Assembly (NCBI GenBank): GCA_938010435.1
Contig: CALLUS010000014.1
Coordinates: 1 to 64,000, forward strand
Direction: 5' to 3'
Source of the DNA: an uncultured Rhizobiaceae group bacterium
GTDB taxonomy: Bacteria; Pseudomonadota; Alphaproteobacteria; Rhizobiales; Rhizobiaceae
Length of the DNA stretch: 64,000 bases
The position numbers were made by a program, and so were the translations under genes. Under the pieces are notes generated by a model. It had not been told where the DNA came from, did no database searches, and was given only the letters and a program-made list of their open reading frames with translations. Below are positions 1 through 8,547 of this stretch, one piece after another (position 1 is the first letter of the stretch; each line of letters starts with the position of its first letter).

Positions 1-167
1 CTGACATAGTCCTATCTTTTGTCCGGCAGGCGATGCTTCGCATCGCTGAGAGGGATCGCAATCAATCTCCCAAATCAACAAGGAAATTGAATCAGTCAAT
101 CATGCCGATACCAAGGCGAGTTTTTCAACGGAATAAGCCCATTGCAGACCTTTGTGCAGCTTCCTGC
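1..167. other. Window edge downstream of cobM; possible start of next minus-strand gene
   Basis: No complete gene is visible here. On the minus strand an ATG lies at 5-7 and could be the first codon of the next gene of the cob operon, but only two codons are inside the window. The stretch also holds a short perfect hairpin (GCGATGC, TTC loop, GCATCGC) near 32-48 with no T-run after it on either strand, so it is not a typical terminator. A plus-strand open frame crossing into cobM looks like a shadow. Confidence 0.3.
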
Positions 168-953
168 TCACTCAGCAGCCACCCGTTTCTTTTTCTTACC
201 AACATTCCGCAGCACATGGGAATAATCGGGATTGTACAAATCACTGTCACGGAATTGGACGTCGCCTAGAACGGGGCCAACCATGATGAGTGCTGTGCGG
301 GTGACCTTGGCTTTGCGGACTTCTTCTTTCATCTCGGCAAGCGTGGTACGGATGTAGAGTTCGTCTGGCCATGTGGCGCGGTAGGCAATCACCACCGGGC
401 AATCTGCTCCGTAAAATGGTTCCAACGCTTCTCGAACGTAAACCAGATTACGGATGGATAGGTGGATTGCCAAGGTTGCGCCCGACTGGCCTAAAATTTC
501 CAACTGTTCGCCATTGGGCATGGCGGAAGCTTTGCCAGCAGTGCGTGTGATGATCACCGTTTGTGCGATTTCAGGCAGGGTCAGTTCTGTTTTCAACTTG
601 GCCGCAACGCCCGCAAAGGCAGGTACACCCGGCACAACATGATATTCGATATTTAACGCATCAAGCCTGCGCATTTGTTCCGCCACTGCGCCATAAATCG
701 CAGGGTCACCCGAATGAACCCGTGCCACGTCCTCATCGCGCTCGTGGGCCAAACGCATTTGTTCCACAATAGCATCCAGATGCATGGGGGCAGTGTCCAT
801 CACCAATGCATCATCAGGCGCGGCAGCCACAATTTCTTCCGGCACCAGTGACCCTGCAAACAGGCAAACAGGACAAGCCTCAATCAAACGCAAACCGCGT
901 ACAGTGATAAGATCAGGCGCTCCGGGGCCTGCTCCGATGAAATAAACGGTCAT
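168..953 (-). CDS. cobM: Precorrin-4 C11-methyltransferase
   Basis: This SAM-dependent enzyme methylates C-11 of precorrin-4 in corrin ring synthesis, in the cytoplasm. The 261-residue product has the tetrapyrrole methylase layout: N-terminal GAGPGAPDL (residues 7-15), a SGDPAIYG segment near residue 81 and a VVPGVPAFAGVAA segment near residue 106, all typical of CobM/CbiF. I chose the ATG at 953, not an upstream in-frame codon, because homologues begin just before the GxGxGxPDL motif and because this ATG overlaps the stop of the upstream cbiG-cobJ gene by 4 bases (ATGA). That overlap suggests translational coupling. It is the last visible gene of the cob operon. Confidence 0.93.
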   Translation of the reverse strand: MTVYFIGAGPGAPDLITVRGLRLIEACPVCLFAGSLVPEEIVAAAPDDALVMDTAPMHLDAIVEQMRLAHERDEDVARVHSGDPAIYGAVAEQMRRLDALNIEYHVVPGVPAFAGVAAKLKTELTLPEIAQTVIITRTAGKASAMPNGEQLEILGQSGATLAIHLSIRNLVYVREALEPFYGADCPVVIAYRATWPDELYIRTTLAEMKEEVRKAKVTRTALIMVGPVLGDVQFRDSDLYNPDYSHVLRNVGKKKKRVAAE

Positions 954-2782
954 GCCGCGCTCCCGATTTGAGTACCTTCTTTGGCCGCATAGCCGCGCGG
1001 CGTATAAACCCATGTTTTGCCGTCACCTGTGGTCACGGTGCGCGTGTCGGACGACCCCACGACCACCACAGTCAACATATCCACATCATCAATATTCAAT
1101 TCCCCCAACGGCACGACCCGAACGAGTTCACCTTCGCGGCCAAGATTGGTCGCCAAAATAACCGGCGTTTCGCGTGGGCGGTGTTCCAGCAAAACATCTC
1201 GTGCATAAGCCAATTGTGTGCGACGTTTACGGGAAACGGGGTTGTAAAACGCAATCACAAAGTCACCTTCCGCTGCCGCCTTCACCCGCATTTGGATGGA
1301 CGGCCACGGCGTCAACAAATCAGACAATGAAATAGTGCAGAAATCATGCCCTAACGGAGCACCGGCGCGTGCAGCGGCGCCTTGAAGGGCGGAAATTCCT
1401 GGCGACACCTGAATGGAAATACGTTGCGCCCCATCGCTCAAGCCACCATTGGCCAGAAGCTCGTAAACCAGCGTGGCCATAGCATAAATGCCTGCATCAC
1501 CCGAACAGACCAAGGCGACGTCTTTGCCCTGCCCTGCAAGCTCCATAGCATGACGCACACGGTCCTCTTCTTTTCCCAGATCAAAGTCATGGCGTGTTTT
1601 GCCATCTGTGAGATTACCCAAAAGATCAAGATAGAGCGAATAACCCACAAGGTCTGTGGAAACCGAAACAAGATTGGTGACTTCAGGTGAACGCCACCCT
1701 TCTGCCCCCGGGCCAATGCCAACAACAGATAAATGTCCGCGTGTGCGACCTGCATCAGGTACAAAGTTTTCACATCGTGCAATCGCAACGGTCGCGCGTT
1801 TTGATTTTTGCTTTGGAACAATCAACTCGCCAGTTTTGCCAGAAGCAGCCAAGGCAGCCCCTTCGCTCACCCCATGACAACCTACTTCTGCAAAAACCAC
1901 ATCAGATGGGTTTTGCAATCTTGGCGTTTCTTTTTCCAAAGTCGCTGCATCAAAGAAACGGGCATCACACCCCAAATATTCTGCCAACCTATGAACAGCA
2001 GCCTCGTCCGCTTTCACATCAAGCGAAGTCACAACAGAAACAGATTTTAGCTCAAGCCTGTTAGCTTCTAACGTCTGGAAAACCAGATCAATTAATTCCT
2101 GTGCATCCGTGCCGCGTTCGCAACCCACACCAACAACAAGGTTCTGCTTCATGAAAACGAGTTCGTTCTCTGATGGAATCACCGTTTGAGAAGTCGCCGT
2201 TAATTTCACTTGTCCGACGGTTCCAATCAGCAATTCACTGCCGCGCAACCAATCAGCTTCATCAGCAAGATCACCTTGAACAACAGCTGTTGCACCGGCC
2301 AAAAGAAGCGCCATAGCCTCTTTTGCATTCTCAGGATTGATCAAAACCCAACCTCCGGGCGGTTCATCCAAGGCCACTCCAAAGCGCACATCGCCAGCAG
2401 TGGTGATCGCTGCGGTTCCGCCCAACTGGTCTGCAATCACACGTGCAACCTGATTGCCACCATGGTGTCCACCCAACAAAGGCACAACGCAAGACCCATC
2501 GTCCGCCACGGCAATCACCGTGGCATCCGTATGTTTGTTTTCAATATATCGCGCCACAAGACGGATCAAAGCACCGGACGCCATAACACCAACAATCATC
2601 TGACCGCTTTGGAACAATGCGCCCACATGTTGTACCGCGTTATCAAAGGCGATATCCGCTTCACTCACACGCGAAGACAGTCCGTGAATTTGACCACCTG
2701 TTAGGCTTTTAATTTCTTCAGCCACAGCCATCGCGCTTTGCGACAGTACGATGATGGCCGGCTTGTTGTTTGCTTCGGTCAT
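950..2782 (-). CDS. cobJ: CbiG-CobJ fusion: cobalamin biosynthesis protein and precorrin-3B C17-methyltransferase
   Basis: The 610-residue product joins two cobalamin enzymes. Residues about 8-340 match CbiG (N-terminal, middle and C-terminal/CobE-like parts; note VMASGALIRL, VVPLLGGHHGGN and FAEVGCHGVSEGAAL). Residues about 350-610 match CobJ/CbiH, the SAM-dependent C-17 methylase that drives ring contraction (VVGIGPGAEGW, LVCSGDAGIYAMA, QVSPGISALQGAAARAGAPLGHDF). In the anaerobic pathway CbiG opens the delta-lactone after CbiH acts, so the fusion joins consecutive steps. The ATG at 2782 is preferred over an upstream in-frame start. The gene lies 13 bases after cobI and overlaps cobM by 4 bases. 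Confidence 0.92.
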   Translation of the reverse strand: MTEANNKPAIIVLSQSAMAVAEEIKSLTGGQIHGLSSRVSEADIAFDNAVQHVGALFQSGQMIVGVMASGALIRLVARYIENKHTDATVIAVADDGSCVVPLLGGHHGGNQVARVIADQLGGTAAITTAGDVRFGVALDEPPGGWVLINPENAKEAMALLLAGATAVVQGDLADEADWLRGSELLIGTVGQVKLTATSQTVIPSENELVFMKQNLVVGVGCERGTDAQELIDLVFQTLEANRLELKSVSVVTSLDVKADEAAVHRLAEYLGCDARFFDAATLEKETPRLQNPSDVVFAEVGCHGVSEGAALAASGKTGELIVPKQKSKRATVAIARCENFVPDAGRTRGHLSVVGIGPGAEGWRSPEVTNLVSVSTDLVGYSLYLDLLGNLTDGKTRHDFDLGKEEDRVRHAMELAGQGKDVALVCSGDAGIYAMATLVYELLANGGLSDGAQRISIQVSPGISALQGAAARAGAPLGHDFCTISLSDLLTPWPSIQMRVKAAAEGDFVIAFYNPVSRKRRTQLAYARDVLLEHRPRETPVILATNLGREGELVRVVPLGELNIDDVDMLTVVVVGSSDTRTVTTGDGKTWVYTPRGYAAKEGTQIGSAA

Positions 2783-2795
2783 AGAATCACTCAAC

Positions 2796-3533
2796 TCAAA
2801 TGGCCTCTGATAAAGGCAGAGGCAAAGATGCAATCCAGTCTTCCGCCCCGCGGTAGATCAAGATCATCGAAAAATATGGGGCGACATCATCACCAGTCAC
2901 AGTCAGTGGCATAATACGTTGGTTGTCTAACGTTACGCGTTCCAGATAAGCTGCTTGCGACATCAGACCGGCTTGTTCAATCAGGCTTTTCACACGTTGA
3001 AGGTGTCGTCCAACCTTGATGAAAGCGATAGCATCACTTTGGGCCAATTGCGCTGCAATCAAATCGTCTTCCAGGGGAGCAGGCACAACACTCAAAATAT
3101 CTTTTCGAGCAGCCAATGGTCTGCCAAGTTCAGCGCCAGAGGCCATGAGCGAAGAAATCCCAGGCACAATTTCACAGGCGTAATCTTCTGCCAAACGCTC
3201 ATAGAGGTACATGAAAGAGCCGTAGAAAAATGGATCTCCTTCACACAGAACAGCTACGTCTTTTCCTGAATCAAGATGGGAAGCAATTTCACGAGCCGCT
3301 TGATCATAAACGGATTTAGCTGGAAACCGCTCCACCCGCATCGGCACCACAATCGGAATTTCCAACTGATCGGGCGTCAGGTATTGCGCGACAATGGAAC
3401 GTGCAAAACTCTCACCGCTGTCTGGTGCAGGATAAGCAACAACTTTCGATCCTGTAAGAATTCGATGAGTTTTTAGGGTCAATAATTCGGGGTCCCCTGG
3501 CCCGACACCTAAACCATAAAGTGTACCGGTCAT
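2796..3533 (-). CDS. cobI: Precorrin-2 C20-methyltransferase
   Basis: This cytoplasmic enzyme uses SAM to methylate C-20 of precorrin-2 (or cobalt-factor II). At 245 residues it has normal CobI/CbiL length, with GLGVGPGDPELLTLK at residues 8-22, a VLCEGDPFFYGSFMYLYERL-type segment near residue 95 and a VPGISSLMASGAELGRPL-type segment near residue 123, all typical of the family. The start overlaps the cobL stop by 4 bases (ATGA) and the gene precedes cbiG-cobJ, so it is translationally coupled within the cob operon. Whether the substrate carries cobalt depends on whether the upstream CbiX inserts it; the sequence does not decide this. Confidence 0.93.
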   Translation of the reverse strand: MTGTLYGLGVGPGDPELLTLKTHRILTGSKVVAYPAPDSGESFARSIVAQYLTPDQLEIPIVVPMRVERFPAKSVYDQAAREIASHLDSGKDVAVLCEGDPFFYGSFMYLYERLAEDYACEIVPGISSLMASGAELGRPLAARKDILSVVPAPLEDDLIAAQLAQSDAIAFIKVGRHLQRVKSLIEQAGLMSQAAYLERVTLDNQRIMPLTVTGDDVAPYFSMILIYRGAEDWIASLPLPLSEAI

Positions 3534-4753
3534 CGCTGAGCCTCATAAGGTTTTGTGACACACCATTGGGTCACGGGCATGGTCGCACGCCAACCGCGAT
3601 AGGGCCCGATGGCTTCGGCTTTTTGAACCGCCAGCCGAACGAGTTCTCCCCCATGGGTCTTGTGCAATTCAATCAATCTCGCTTCGCTTTCGAGCGTCAC
3701 CGTATTGACGACCAATCGACCACCTTTACGCAAAGCATTCCAAGCGGTTTCAAAAACACCTTCAGTGGTCAGTCCACCGCCAATAAAAACAGCATCGGGA
3801 ATGGGTAAACCGTGCAAAGCTTCAGGCGCTGATTTTTGAACGATTTCGATTTTTTCGGCACCCAATTGCACCGAATTTTCAACAATCATCGCAGCTCGCG
3901 TAGCCTTAGATTCAATCGCTATGGTCAGTGCTCCGCGTGCGGAACGCATCCACTCAACACTTACGGAACCACACCCTGCGCCCACATCCCAAAGCACAGC
4001 ATCAGGATATGGAGAGAGTTTGGCCACTGTAATGGCGCGGACATCTTGCTTGGTCATCTGACCGTCAGACACAAATGCATCATCGGGCAAACCGCCTGTG
4101 TGCGGGTACCATTTGGCATTCGCGCCAGCAACACATTCAACGGCAAGTGTATGGAAGTCTGGTACATCATGTGCCCAGCTTTCCGCCAATCCATCAAATC
4201 GTTGTTCCCGCTCACCACCAAGAGCGGAAAGTGCCGTTATGCGGCTCTGACCAAAACCGCGCTGTGTGAGAATATCAGCCACAGCCGCCGGGCTTTCGTC
4301 ATTTTGCGTCAAAACCAACAACCGTGCATCGGGCGCAATATGTGGGACAATTTGGCTGTTCGCACGCCCATGAATGGTGAGTGTTTCACAATCTGCAAGG
4401 CTCCAGCCCATACGGGTCGATGCCCACTGAAATGCTGATAATTGCGGATGAAACCGAACCTCTTCTTTTGGAATAGACCGTAAGATACGCGCACCCGCAG
4501 AATACCAGAGCGGATCACCTGTCACCAGAACAACAATGCGTTTGTCCTTGAACGACAAGATTTTATCAATCATCGCATCGAATGGAGATGGCCAAGCAAT
4601 GCGCTCCGCATTCACATTTGGTGCAAGGTTATGATGGCGATCGCCACCCACAATCACTTCGGCAGATTCAAGCTTTTCAAGCGCCTGTTTGGAGAGACCA
4701 TCTGTTCCATTTTCGCCAATACCGATAATATCAAGCCAAGGGATTTCAGGCAT
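3530..4753 (-). CDS. cobL: Precorrin-6Y C5,15-methyltransferase (decarboxylating)
   Basis: The 407-residue protein has the full bifunctional CobL layout. An N-terminal CbiE-like tetrapyrrole methylase (IIGIGENGTDGLS near residue 10, VLVTGDPLWYSAG near residue 75) is followed by a CbiT-like Rossmann methylase/decarboxylase (VLWDVGAGCGSVSVEWMR near residue 255, PDAVFIGGG near residue 328). It methylates C-5 and C-15 and decarboxylates the C-12 acetate of precorrin-6B. The ATG at 4751-4753 shares one base with the cobH stop (TGATG), so I prefer it to the in-frame TTG one codon earlier. Confidence 0.93.
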   Translation of the reverse strand: MPEIPWLDIIGIGENGTDGLSKQALEKLESAEVIVGGDRHHNLAPNVNAERIAWPSPFDAMIDKILSFKDKRIVVLVTGDPLWYSAGARILRSIPKEEVRFHPQLSAFQWASTRMGWSLADCETLTIHGRANSQIVPHIAPDARLLVLTQNDESPAAVADILTQRGFGQSRITALSALGGEREQRFDGLAESWAHDVPDFHTLAVECVAGANAKWYPHTGGLPDDAFVSDGQMTKQDVRAITVAKLSPYPDAVLWDVGAGCGSVSVEWMRSARGALTIAIESKATRAAMIVENSVQLGAEKIEIVQKSAPEALHGLPIPDAVFIGGGLTTEGVFETAWNALRKGGRLVVNTVTLESEARLIELHKTHGGELVRLAVQKAEAIGPYRGWRATMPVTQWCVTKPYEAQR

Positions 4754-5382
4754 CAACCCAACCCTCCAGCCAACGCGTTGACGACAGCGCTGGCCATCGC
4801 CGAACCGCCACGCCTGCCATGAACCGTAATGAAAGCAAGATCAGAGCCGAATTCAGCAAGAGCTTGTTTTGATTCAATTGCACCCACAAACCCAACAGGA
4901 ATACCAACAACAAGCGCAGGTTCCCCTGCCCCTTCCAAAACTCTTTCCATGACGCGAAACAGAGCTGTGGGTGCATTTCCCACAACAACGACGGAACCAT
5001 CTATGTCGTTCCAAAAATCCACCGCTGCTGCTGAACGTGTATTCGAAATCACGTTAGCATGATCAGTGACACGTTTATCGTTCAGCGTGCAACGAACATC
5101 ATTTTCAGCAGGCAACAGGCGCGAAATAATGCCGGAACGCACCATTTCCACATCGCAATAAATAGGCATTCCATGTTGCAAGGCAGACATGCCAGCCTCA
5201 GCAGCTCCACTGGAAAACATCAAGTCTTCAACCACATCCACCATGCCGCAAGAATGAATCAATCGTTTGGCCACGGAACGCATGGAGTCGGGCAAACTGT
5301 CGAACGCTGCCTCCGCTTCCACAGTAGCAAAAGATTGACGGTATATCTCCGCAGGGTCGCGAATGTAGTCGAGCTTACTCAA
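4753..5382 (-). CDS. cobH: Precorrin-8X methylmutase
   Basis: CobH moves the C-11 methyl group to C-12, converting precorrin-8X to hydrogenobyrinic acid. The 209-residue product carries the family hallmarks: YIRDPAEIYRQSF near the N-terminus, the catalytic-histidine segment RLIHSCGMVDV (about residues 41-51), GMPIYCDVEMVRSGI and a C-terminal VVGIPVGFVGAIESK segment. The start appears to be TTG at 5380-5382, four bases after the cbiX stop; no ATG lies between it and the conserved YIRDP region. A TTG start inside a tightly packed operon may lower expression. Confidence 0.93.
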   Translation of the reverse strand: MSKLDYIRDPAEIYRQSFATVEAEAAFDSLPDSMRSVAKRLIHSCGMVDVVEDLMFSSGAAEAGMSALQHGMPIYCDVEMVRSGIISRLLPAENDVRCTLNDKRVTDHANVISNTRSAAAVDFWNDIDGSVVVVGNAPTALFRVMERVLEGAGEPALVVGIPVGFVGAIESKQALAEFGSDLAFITVHGRRGGSAMASAVVNALAGGLG

Positions 5383-5386
5383 ATGT

Positions 5387-6541
5387 CTACTTGCCCTTCT
5401 TCATGGAGTCAGGTCCATGGGGATGGTCTGCATGGGGGTATGGGTGATGATGGTGGTTCCCATCATCGTGCCCATCATCGTGCCCATCATCGTGGATGTG
5501 ATCGTGCACATGAGAATGACCGTGTTCGTGATCATGGGAGTGATTATGTGAATGGTCGTGTGTGTGCAACGGCGTCCATGGCAGATCATGTTTCTTACAA
5601 AACTCTTCATCGCGGCAAGAGGCATCGCAATCACCTTTGCACGGACAATTTTCCAAACCGCCACCAATACCTTCAACGTGATGATGGTGGCTTTCTTGCG
5701 CCAACCCGACTTGATCTTCAAATCCCAGAACTTGTTCGCGATATTTGCACATCTGACAATTCATCACATTTTGACCGTTCTCGATCTCGTTCACGCGATC
5801 TTCGAATGTCGACAGAACCAAATCATGATCATTGAGATATCCGGCTTTCAGAAATTCAATATTAGGGAACCGAGCTGCCACATCGTCGGTGAACGAATAA
5901 ATACGCTTGATCAAAACACCGGTAAACAAGAAATACGGGAACACAATGATGCGTTTGTACCCAAGCTTGGCGGCGTGTTCGAGACCCGGTTCCACAAGCG
6001 GAAACGTGACGCCCGAATAACAAACCTCGCCCCAACCAAAACCAAACCCTTCCCACAACATGCGCATAATTTTGTTGATGTTTGAATTCGCATCCGGGTC
6101 AGACGACCCCCGTCCAACGACCATCAACATCGTATCATGCAGATTAACATCTTTGGGTGCAGCATCAATGGCTTCTTGAATGCGACCAGCGGCAGCGCGG
6201 ATCATTTTCAGGTCAACACTCAACTCACGACCATAGATAATTTCCATATCAGGATTTTGCGCTTGGTAAGTGTTCAACACAGAGGGAATATCATTCTTGG
6301 CGTGGCCAGCAGCAAACAACATTCCGGGAACCGCAAAGACTTTCGTGCATCCCTGCTCGCGCAATTTATCAAGACCGTGCGAAATGACGGGATTGGCAAA
6401 TTCCAAATATCCGTATTCAACGGGTGCATCGCCAAAGCGTCCCTTCAAACCTTCTGAGAGTTTGGAAAATTCTTTCATGGCATTTTGGTTGCGGCTTCCG
6501 TGACCGCAAATCATGACACCAATTTTTTCTGTTTTCGTCAT
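5387..6541 (-). CDS. cbiX: Sirohydrochlorin cobaltochelatase-like protein CbiX with Cys motif and His-rich tail
   Basis: The 384-residue protein begins with the chelatase signature MICGHGSRNQNA (residues 9-20) and contains two CbiX-type halves (VFAVPGMLFAAGHAKNDIP; IIVFPYFLFTGVLIKRI). After them come a MxCxxC motif (MNCQMC), a second Cys cluster (NCPCKGDCDASC) and a tail of about 60 residues very rich in His and Asp. Bacillus megaterium CbiX is known to carry an MxCxxC 4Fe-4S site and a His-rich tail, so the architecture matches long CbiX. The expected activity is Co2+ insertion into sirohydrochlorin, with the tail perhaps storing metal. It overlaps the upstream small gene by 4 bases. An early cobalt chelatase next to cobN is unexpected. 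Confidence 0.85.
   Translation of the reverse strand: MTKTEKIGVMICGHGSRNQNAMKEFSKLSEGLKGRFGDAPVEYGYLEFANPVISHGLDKLREQGCTKVFAVPGMLFAAGHAKNDIPSVLNTYQAQNPDMEIIYGRELSVDLKMIRAAAGRIQEAIDAAPKDVNLHDTMLMVVGRGSSDPDANSNINKIMRMLWEGFGFGWGEVCYSGVTFPLVEPGLEHAAKLGYKRIIVFPYFLFTGVLIKRIYSFTDDVAARFPNIEFLKAGYLNDHDLVLSTFEDRVNEIENGQNVMNCQMCKYREQVLGFEDQVGLAQESHHHHVEGIGGGLENCPCKGDCDASCRDEEFCKKHDLPWTPLHTHDHSHNHSHDHEHGHSHVHDHIHDDGHDDGHDDGNHHHHPYPHADHPHGPDSMKKGK
5459..5494. repeat. Three perfect 12-bp tandem copies in the cbiX His-rich tail
   Basis: The unit CCCATCATCGTG is repeated exactly three times, followed by a diverged copy. On the minus strand it encodes repeated Asp-Asp-Gly-His units of the metal-binding tail. 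Such in-frame repeats can change number by slippage without breaking the reading frame. Confidence 0.9.
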
Positions 6542-6771
6542 GCGGTCTCTCCCTCTGCTTCAATATCTTCTGCTTCTTCCTCATTTTCCTCAGCGCGTTT
6601 TCCACGTGCCGCAGCCAAAGCTGCCGCCAACGCTGCCGCGCCAGCCAAAGCCGCAATTCCGACAATGTGGCCATGTCCTGCTAATTCTCCCACATGTCCC
6701 CAATGGGCATGAGCAGATGTTGCAGGCATTATGAATGCTACAGAAGTGGTATAGAAAATTTTCAAACGCAT
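6538..6771 (-). CDS. Small predicted membrane protein in the cob operon
   Basis: This 77-residue product starts with a signal-like segment (MRLKIFYTTSVAF...ATSAHA), then has a short HWGHVGELAGHGH histidine segment, one Ala-rich transmembrane helix (about residues 37-55) and an acidic Glu-rich tail. It resembles the short alphaproteobacterial proteins grouped as DUF6732, though I could not check this. The ATG at 6771 is chosen because it places the signal peptide at the N-terminus. Its stop overlaps the cbiX start by 4 bases, so the two are coupled. The histidines and the neighbour suggest a role with cobalt, possibly at the membrane; that is inference only. Confidence 0.7.
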   Translation of the reverse strand: MRLKIFYTTSVAFIMPATSAHAHWGHVGELAGHGHIVGIAALAGAAALAAALAAARGKRAEENEEEAEDIEAEGETA

Positions 6772-7009
6772 GGGGTGCCTCTGATGTTTCAGTTTCAACA
6801 GGTCGAGGCAAAGGTCGGCGCGAATTAAGGCGCTCTCCAATCCGGAAGGTTTTGGACTTAGCCCCCTATTTGGGTCAGCCGCACCAAAATCTATCTCAGC
6901 CCCTTAAAGGGCACCATCGAATTTGAAAAGAAACTACATCCGCACAAGTAAAAGGGCAAACCTTTTCGCGGCTTTCAAAGTGGCATTTGCGACAATAATG
7001 TTGGTCGCT

Positions 7010-7408
7010 CTAGTCAGCATCCACATTCAACAAACGTCGCACATGATCCAGCATATCACCCTCCAGCGGATGAACCACACCATCTATCTCCGCCAGTTGT
7101 TCCAAACGGTCAACAATCTGTTTGCGGGTTTTTATATCAAATTCCCGATTGAGAATTGCTGTAAATGGAAAAATGCCTGGAGACGAACGATCTTCTTGCA
7201 TTCCTTTCTTAACAATCTCGTTCAACTCGTCCAGCGAAAGGTCAAACTGCTCACTCAACATTTTGTTAAATTCGTCCAATTCTTCAGACTTGATGATGCC
7301 ATCAGCTGAGATCATGTGAAAATAGAGAGCTGCAACAGCAGCGGCTACATCTTTTGCGGTGTAATCTTGTCCACTTACACCCAAGACAGACAGAACTCGA
7401 TCAAACAT
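7010..7408 (-). CDS. TerB-like protein 1
   Basis: The 132-residue product looks like a TerB/DjlA-type helical domain: ALYFHMISADGIIKSEELDEF (acidic metal-binding-like loop near residues 28-48) and a second related helix pair with EIDGVVHPLEGDML near residues 109-122. TerB domains are all-helical, often bind divalent metal and occur in many stress systems, so function cannot be deduced from the fold. It lies 38 bases downstream of a second TerB-like gene inside the cobalamin operon. About 240 bases without a clear gene follow it before the small membrane protein gene. Confidence 0.75.
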   Translation of the reverse strand: MFDRVLSVLGVSGQDYTAKDVAAAVAALYFHMISADGIIKSEELDEFNKMLSEQFDLSLDELNEIVKKGMQEDRSSPGIFPFTAILNREFDIKTRKQIVDRLEQLAEIDGVVHPLEGDMLDHVRRLLNVDAD

Positions 7409-7446
7409 TTCTTCCGTCTCCTAATGAAGGTTCGCCCAACCAACCA

Positions 7447-7869
7447 TCAGAACATTTCAGCAATTTGCCTTTCAGAATACCCCAAAACGACAGCAACCCG
7501 TTGTAATACAGCTTTTTCTTTCTCATGCAGTTCATTGTCGGCCATCGCCATCATCACGAGATGTGTCATCAATTCTTGTTTGCGCTCGGCAGGACGATCG
7601 TCAAATATGCTTGCAGCCTGTTCCGAGTCCGTTTCATACCCCACATCTTTGAGATACTTGATCACTTCAGGTACATCTTCAGGCGGGATGTTGAACAATG
7701 ATTGGCAGAGCCGTTTGAACATATCCAATTCTTCGGATTTCATCTCACCATCGGCAAACATGGTACGGATCAGCAACAAGATTTCTGAAGCCGTGCGCGA
7801 ATTGTCAGCGACCATTTGAACAGATGATTTCTGGTTCAAAATATTGCCGATTGAATCCAAAATACGCAT
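7447..7869 (-). CDS. TerB-like protein 2
   Basis: The 140-residue product has the same repeated acidic helix pattern as its neighbour (LIRTMFADGEMKSEELDMF near residue 35; MAMADNELHEKEKAVL near residue 113), consistent with the TerB family. The ATG at 7869 is preferred over a TTG one codon earlier. It starts about 40 bases after cobO, so it is probably co-transcribed with cobN and cobO. The two TerB-like genes may be a diverged tandem duplication. No cobalamin function is established for them to my knowledge. Confidence 0.75.
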   Translation of the reverse strand: MRILDSIGNILNQKSSVQMVADNSRTASEILLLIRTMFADGEMKSEELDMFKRLCQSLFNIPPEDVPEVIKYLKDVGYETDSEQAASIFDDRPAERKQELMTHLVMMAMADNELHEKEKAVLQRVAVVLGYSERQIAEMF

Positions 7870-7908
7870 CAATCAATTTCCCCGAGTTTCAGTTGCACCA
7901 ATAAAAAG

Positions 7909-8547
7909 CTAGAATTCGATTCCAACCTGAGCCTTCACGCCATCGCGGAAAGGATGTTTCACCATTGTCATGTCTGTGACAAGGTCTGCAAATTCCATCA
8001 ACTCTTCTTTTGCATTACGACCCGTGATGATCACATGTTTCATTTCCGGTTTATTTTTCAAAACTTCGATGATTTCTTCCACGGAAAGATAATCATAGCG
8101 CAAAACAATATTAAGTTCATCGCATAGCACCATATCGTGCTCATCATCCATGATCATTTCTTTGGTGCGTTCCCACGCAGCGCGCGCTGCATCGATGTCG
8201 CGTTGGCGGTCTTGAGTTTCCCAAGTAAAACCATCCCCCATGGCCGTCATAGTCACTTGGTCGCCCAGCTTCTCAAGAATGACGCGTTCGCCGGTCTGCC
8301 ATTTTCCTTTAACGAACTGAACCACTCCCACTTTCATACCGTTCCCAAGCGCACGAAACACCATTCCAAACGCTGCCGTGGACTTGCCTTTGCCTTTACC
8401 CGTGTGAACCATGACGAGGCCCTTTTCGCGGGTTTTGGTGGCAATGATTTTATCACGCGCCACTTTTTTCTTCTTCATTTTGTCGGCATGGCGCGCGTTC
8501 AATTCATCCTCGCTCATGTTTTTCAAAGTTTCAGATTTCTTGGCCAT
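7909..8547 (-). CDS. cobO: Cob(I)yrinic acid a,c-diamide adenosyltransferase
   Basis: CobO transfers the 5'-deoxyadenosyl group from ATP to the corrin cobalt. The 212-residue protein has the P-loop TGKGKGKST (residues 49-57), a VGVVQFVKGKW segment, MVLCDELNIVLRYDYL and HVIITGRNAKEELMEFADLVTDM, matching CobO/BtuR. The N-terminal 40 residues are Lys-rich as usual. The start overlaps the end of cobN by 17 bases, showing tight operon packing. Confidence 0.95.
   Translation of the reverse strand: MAKKSETLKNMSEDELNARHADKMKKKKVARDKIIATKTREKGLVMVHTGKGKGKSTAAFGMVFRALGNGMKVGVVQFVKGKWQTGERVILEKLGDQVTMTAMGDGFTWETQDRQRDIDAARAAWERTKEMIMDDEHDMVLCDELNIVLRYDYLSVEEIIEVLKNKPEMKHVIITGRNAKEELMEFADLVTDMTMVKHPFRDGVKAQVGIEF

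Noticed and set aside
3836-4438. 200-codon plus-strand frame
   Set aside because: It lies wholly inside cobL in another frame and has no family similarity.
5459-5494. Possible CRISPR or minisatellite array
   Set aside because: The three 12-bp copies are adjacent without spacers and encode part of the CbiX tail.
5059-5835. 258-codon plus-strand frame opposite cobH/cbiX with His/Asp repeats
   Set aside because: It is antisense to two strongly identified genes. Its repeats mirror the His-rich tail of CbiX.
6772-7009. Second cobalamin riboswitch before the small membrane protein gene
   Set aside because: No B12 box or GCCACTG element occurs in this 238-base gap.
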